Shown here: piece after piece, positions 60,894 through 64,000 of the stretch
How positions within the stretch are numbered: the first letter of the stretch is position 1
How the letters are laid out: each line of letters opens with the position of its first letter
Source of the DNA: an uncultured Candidatus Saccharibacteria bacterium
Lineage (GTDB): Bacteria; Patescibacteriota; Saccharimonadia; Saccharimonadales; Saccharimonadaceae
Direction: 5' to 3'
Length of the DNA: 64,000 nucleotides
Assembly (NCBI GenBank): GCA_937898545.1
Contig: CALEJV010000003.1
Coordinates: 186,001-250,000, forward strand
Position numbers and translations under genes: made by a program
Notes under the pieces: generated by a model
Told to the model about the DNA's origin: nothing
Seen by the model: the letters and a program-made list of their open reading frames with translations, nothing else
Database searches by the model: none

Positions 60894-62237
60894 ATGACAA
60901 AACTTTCATCGGAATCATATCGGGGGGCACGGGATTGGTATCCGGAAGATCTTCGCGTGCGCAAATACATCTTTCAGACCTGGCGTCACGTCGCCAAGAG
61001 CTACGGCTACGAAGAATACGATGCACCACTGCTTGAGCCGGTTGAGGTGTATGCCGCCAAGAGTGGTGACGAGTTAGTGAATGACCAGACGTATCAGTTT
61101 ATTGATCGTGGCGATCGACAGGTAGCGATCCGTCCTGAAATGACACCGAGCGTAAGCCGGATGATTGCCAAGCACCGCCAAGAGATCGCCTATCCAGCGC
61201 GTTGGTTTAGTATTGCCCAGTTTATGCGCTATGAGCGACCACAACGGGGGCGAGAGCGTGAATTTTGGCAGATGAATGTCGATATATTTGGTGTTGATAA
61301 CATGCAGGCCGAGGCCGAGATTATCGCACTTGGTAGCCGTATCATGAAGGCCTTTGGCGCGACGGACGACATGTATACTATTCGCATCAACAATCGCCAG
61401 TTGATCAACCTTATGATGGCGCAGTTTCTTGAGCTCGATGCCGTGCAGGCTCAGCTGATGATTCGGCTGTTTGATCGTAAGAACAAGATTCCACCGCAGG
61501 CTTTTCGCGATCAGGCGATTGAGATCTTTGGTGAGGCGGCGGCACCGGTCGGCTTACAACGAATTGCTCAGCTCTTGACGGCACGTACTATGGCCGATCT
61601 CCCCGAATCGATTCGCGATAGTGAGGCGGTGCGCGATGTGCAGCGGCTCTTTACACTACTTGAGCGTAGCGGCGTAACAAATGCCATCTTCGATATCACG
61701 CTCATGCGTGGGTTAGACTATTACACGGGTACAGTGTTTGAGTTTTTCGACACGCATCCAGATAATAACCGTTCGCTCTTTGGTGGTGGGCGCTATGATG
61801 GCTTAGTAGGGATGTTTGGCGCTGAGCCTATTAGTGCGGTCGGCTTTGCACCGGGCCTATCAATGATGCAGCTCTTTCTCGAGGCGCATCAGCTGCTACC
61901 AGAGTTTAGCTCCACAACCGATATTTATATGATCGTCCTTGGCGGGGCAATGCGCGGTGCACTAGAGCTAGCGGACGACCTGCGCGATGAGGACGTCAAT
62001 GTGGAAGTCGATTTCACTGGTCGCAAACTAGACAAGCAGCTCAAAGCAGCGATCAAGAAACAGATCCCATATTTCCTCTTTGTTGGTGAGGATGAGCTGG
62101 AGAACGAGATTTACACCCTCAAGAATATTGCCACGAGCGAGGAGCAAAAGCTCAGCCTGGAGCGCGTCGTCAGTGCCGTTAAGGATTACCGTCGTCAGCC
62201 ATCGCGCAGTGAAGATGATGACTTTGATTTATCGTAG
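60894..62237 (+). CDS. hisS: Histidyl-tRNA synthetase
   Basis: Class II synthetase (447 residues) charging tRNA(His). Motif 1 region (GARDWYPEDL...EEYDAPLLEPVEVYAAKSG), motif 2 FMRYERPQRGREREFWQMNVDIFG, the histidine-specific MRGLDYYTGTVFEFF, and motif 3 GGGRYDGLVGMFG with SAVGFAPGLS; then an anticodon-binding domain (residues about 340-430). The ATG at 60894 starts the conserved TKLSSESYRGARDWYP; the in-frame start 57 nt upstream adds an unconserved leader. No T-box is seen. GC-rich hairpin AGCGC/GCGCT lies 70 nt upstream. Confidence 0.95.
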   Translation: MTKLSSESYRGARDWYPEDLRVRKYIFQTWRHVAKSYGYEEYDAPLLEPVEVYAAKSGDELVNDQTYQFIDRGDRQVAIRPEMTPSVSRMIAKHRQEIAYPARWFSIAQFMRYERPQRGREREFWQMNVDIFGVDNMQAEAEIIALGSRIMKAFGATDDMYTIRINNRQLINLMMAQFLELDAVQAQLMIRLFDRKNKIPPQAFRDQAIEIFGEAAAPVGLQRIAQLLTARTMADLPESIRDSEAVRDVQRLFTLLERSGVTNAIFDITLMRGLDYYTGTVFEFFDTHPDNNRSLFGGGRYDGLVGMFGAEPISAVGFAPGLSMMQLFLEAHQLLPEFSSTTDIYMIVLGGAMRGALELADDLRDEDVNVEVDFTGRKLDKQLKAAIKKQIPYFLFVGEDELENEIYTLKNIATSEEQKLSLERVVSAVKDYRRQPSRSEDDDFDLS

Positions 62238-62387
62238 TGTCACCATCTGTCTCTGTTGCAACTGTAGCTCATCTCTGTTAGCCTCTCGTTTTGCTCGTCT
62301 TGCGAAACAGCATATATACACATGCATACTTGGGTCTGTCGCATGCCTATTTCACACCACCAGCGACATATGATACAATAACCAACT

Positions 62388-63677
62388 ATGAAGACGACAC
62401 TAGACCACCTATCAGACACCAAAGTACGCGCCACGATTACCGTCGGTGCAGACGAACTGGAAGCAGCTCGCCAGGTTGCTTTGCGTAAACTCGCTAAGAC
62501 GACGAAGGTTGACGGCTTTCGCAAGGGTCATGCCCCACTCGAGTTGGTTGCAAAGAATACCAATCCAGAACACCTCGCCGAGGAGACGCTAAACAACGCC
62601 CTGAGCAAAGCAGTTGCTGCAGCCTTCCTCGAGAGTGACGTGCAGGTGCTTGAACGCCCAGAGGTGGAGATTAAGAAGTTTGTGCCTGGTAGTGAGCTGG
62701 AGTTTACTGCTGAGGCAGAGGTTATGCCCACGATTACTCTCGGTGACTATAAGAAACTCAAGCTCAAGCCAGCGAAGATAACCGTTGCGCCAGAAGAAGT
62801 AACGGAGATCCTTGACCGGATTCGCCACAGCATGGCCGAGCGTACGGACACTGATGAAGCAGCCCAGGACGGCGACGAGGTGACGATTGACTTCGTAGGT
62901 AAGCGCGATGGTACGCCTTTTGCTGGTGGCACCGGGAAGGACTATCCGCTTGTACTTGGCAGCAAGTCATTCATTCCAGGCTTCGAAGAGGCATTGATTG
63001 GCCTTAAGGCTGGTGAAACGAAGGCAGTTGAACTCACCTTTCCGAAGGACTACCATGCGAGCGAACTAGCTGGGCAAGCAGTCGTTTTTGATACGACCAT
63101 TAAGAAGGTCAAGAAAGTGACATTACCTGAGCTGACTGATGAGTTTGCGGCGAAGGTTGGGCCATTTACTTCTATTGATGACCTCAAGAAAGATATCGAG
63201 AAGGAAATTACTGCGCAAAAGCAGCGTGAGGCAGATGACGAGCTGCGCGATGTAGCCGTCAAGCAGTTGGCCGATGCCAGTACGGTAGCTATCCCAGAGG
63301 TATTGCGTGCTGACCAGCTTCGCTCGATCGAGCAAGACTTGGTGCAGAACCTCGCTCACCGTGGCCGGACTCTCGAACAGTACCTTGCCGAGAAGGAATA
63401 TAAGGACAAAGACGAGTGGATCGAGAAGGAGGCTAAGCCAGCGGCCGATGAGCGCATTAAGGCTGGGCTTGTCCTGGCTGAGCTGAGCAAGGCCGAGAAG
63501 ATTGAAGCCACAGCAGAGGAGCTACAAGAGCGCATCAGTGCCTTCAAGCAACAGTATGCCAATGATGCAACCATGGTGGCGCGCTTTGATGAGCCAGAGG
63601 TGCAACACGAGATCGCCAACCGCCTCTTGACAGAGAAGACGATTGACTGGCTGGTAGCGCAGAATACTAAGAAGTAG
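62388..63677 (+). CDS. tig: Trigger factor
   Basis: Ribosome-bound folding chaperone and prolyl isomerase (429 residues). N-terminal ribosome-binding domain with the signature KVDGFRKGHAPLELV (usually GFRxGKxP), an FKBP-type PPIase domain (residues 150-240; DGDEVTIDFVGKRDGTPFAGG, FIPGFEEALIGLKAGETK), and a C-terminal helical substrate cradle. Leaderless: TACAAT (62374-62379) ends 8 nt before the ATG. Followed by the CIRCE-controlled clpP, the usual tig-clpP order. Confidence 0.95.
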   Translation: MKTTLDHLSDTKVRATITVGADELEAARQVALRKLAKTTKVDGFRKGHAPLELVAKNTNPEHLAEETLNNALSKAVAAAFLESDVQVLERPEVEIKKFVPGSELEFTAEAEVMPTITLGDYKKLKLKPAKITVAPEEVTEILDRIRHSMAERTDTDEAAQDGDEVTIDFVGKRDGTPFAGGTGKDYPLVLGSKSFIPGFEEALIGLKAGETKAVELTFPKDYHASELAGQAVVFDTTIKKVKKVTLPELTDEFAAKVGPFTSIDDLKKDIEKEITAQKQREADDELRDVAVKQLADASTVAIPEVLRADQLRSIEQDLVQNLAHRGRTLEQYLAEKEYKDKDEWIEKEAKPAADERIKAGLVLAELSKAEKIEATAEELQERISAFKQQYANDATMVARFDEPEVQHEIANRLLTEKTIDWLVAQNTKK

Positions 63678-63704
63678 CAGATAGTACAGCTCGCATAGCA
63701 GAAA

Positions 63705-63731
63705 TTAGCACTCTATATTGACGAGTGCTAA
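63705..63731 (+). promoter_or_regulatory. CIRCE operator upstream of clpP
   Basis: Perfect TTAGCACTC-N9-GAGTGCTAA. The promoter is TTGACG (63718-63723), 17 nt, TACAAT (63741-63746), overlapping the operator exactly as at clpC. Confidence 0.95.
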
Positions 63732-63752
63732 TTTTCTCGTTACAATGGTACT

Positions 63753-64000
63753 ATGATGAAACCGAATGATTACCTAGTGCCCAACGTCATTGTCCGCACA
63801 CGTGATGGTGAGCGTGGCTATGATATATACTCACGTTTGCTCGAGGATCGCATTATCTTCCTCGGCGAAGAAGTGACTGAGATGACAGCCAATGTTGTTG
63901 TCGCGCAGCTTCTCCATCTTGCCAATGAAAATCCAGATAAAGACATTCAACTCTATATCAACAGCCCTGGTGGCAGTGTGTATGACGGCCTTGCAATCTA
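63753..64000 (+). CDS. clpP: ATP-dependent Clp protease proteolytic subunit, partial
   Basis: Serine protease core of Clp complexes, partner of ClpC or ClpX; 82 residues seen before the window ends. The N-terminal LVPNVIVRTRDGERGYDIYSRLLEDRIIFLGEEV and the DIQLYINSPGGSVYDGLAI stretch match ClpP. The catalytic Ser and His lie beyond the edge. Start ATG at 63753 (or 63756), with TACAAT ending 6 nt upstream, so the heat-shock gene is leaderless as well. Confidence 0.95.
   Translation, partial: MMKPNDYLVPNVIVRTRDGERGYDIYSRLLEDRIIFLGEEVTEMTANVVVAQLLHLANENPDKDIQLYINSPGGSVYDGLAI

Noticed and set aside
1..64000. Recoded UGA (glycine) genetic code as in Gracilibacteria/Absconditabacteria
   Set aside because: Housekeeping genes have no in-frame TGA, and gatB and other genes end with TGA.
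1..64000. CRISPR array, restriction-modification or other known defence locus
   Set aside because: No regularly spaced repeats and no cas, methyltransferase-specificity or known defence gene was seen.

Overview
The window looks like chromosome from a Candidatus Saccharibacteria (TM7) or closely related Patescibacteria genome. Pointers are dense gene packing, very short intergenic gaps, many genes with a -10 box placed directly before the start codon, a gatCAB operon with an extra small gene, an RNase HII-YraN fusion, a type IV pilus pilin and ATPase, and short membrane or surface proteins of no known family. TGA works as a stop (for example at gatB), so the UGA-to-glycine recoding of Gracilibacteria and Absconditabacteria does not apply. 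The organism name is an inference from gene content; no rRNA lies in the window.

Layout. 1-5 kb: a RelA/SpoT homologue (cut by the window edge), a prepilin-like protein, a possible immunity-type protein, a ribulose-phosphate epimerase-like protein and uvrB. 5-8.7 kb: gatC, gatA, a membrane-anchored HEPN-like gene, gatB. 8.7-14.5 kb: galU, three small envelope proteins, dnaE. 14.5-17 kb: a candidate structured RNA, a SpoU methyltransferase, pilB. 17-25 kb: a large unknown protein, malic enzyme, a possibly frameshifted unknown pair, a lipoprotein, rplS and small membrane or secreted proteins. 25-31.6 kb: rnhB-yraN fusion, an M1 aminopeptidase, a secreted HNH nuclease, a HAD phosphatase, nusA. 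31.6-38.7 kb: CIRCE-controlled clpC, a membrane HExxH protein, radA, a PIN-TRAM protein, an inositol-monophosphatase-family enzyme. 39-52 kb: PBP1, tyrS, a PMM-like HAD protein, tRNA-Leu(UAG), rsmD, recG, a FAD-linked oxidase, an AstD-like aldehyde dehydrogenase. 52-59.6 kb: an accessory island. 59.6-64 kb: tRNA-Leu(CAG), a second SpoU methyltransferase, hisS, tig and CIRCE-controlled clpP (cut by the window edge).

The accessory island is the most unusual part. It holds two orphan membrane proteins, an ORF split by a GC-rich IS5-family insertion sequence that looks actinobacterial, an AT-richer three-gene cassette (gluzincin-like metallopeptidase with a winged-helix end, a two-helix membrane protein, and a DUF6271-like GT-A-type protein broken by an in-frame TAG), and a GC-rich C-terminal remnant of an actinobacterial-type serine recombinase beside tRNA-Leu(CAG). 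Since Saccharibacteria live on Actinobacteria, the two GC-rich pieces may be DNA taken from a host.

Regulation visible in the sequence: two perfect CIRCE operators (clpC and clpP, so HrcA appears to govern Clp proteolysis), a possible attenuator in the nusA leader, and a repeated promoter layout in which the -10 box ends 6-8 nt before the start codon, implying widespread leaderless mRNA.
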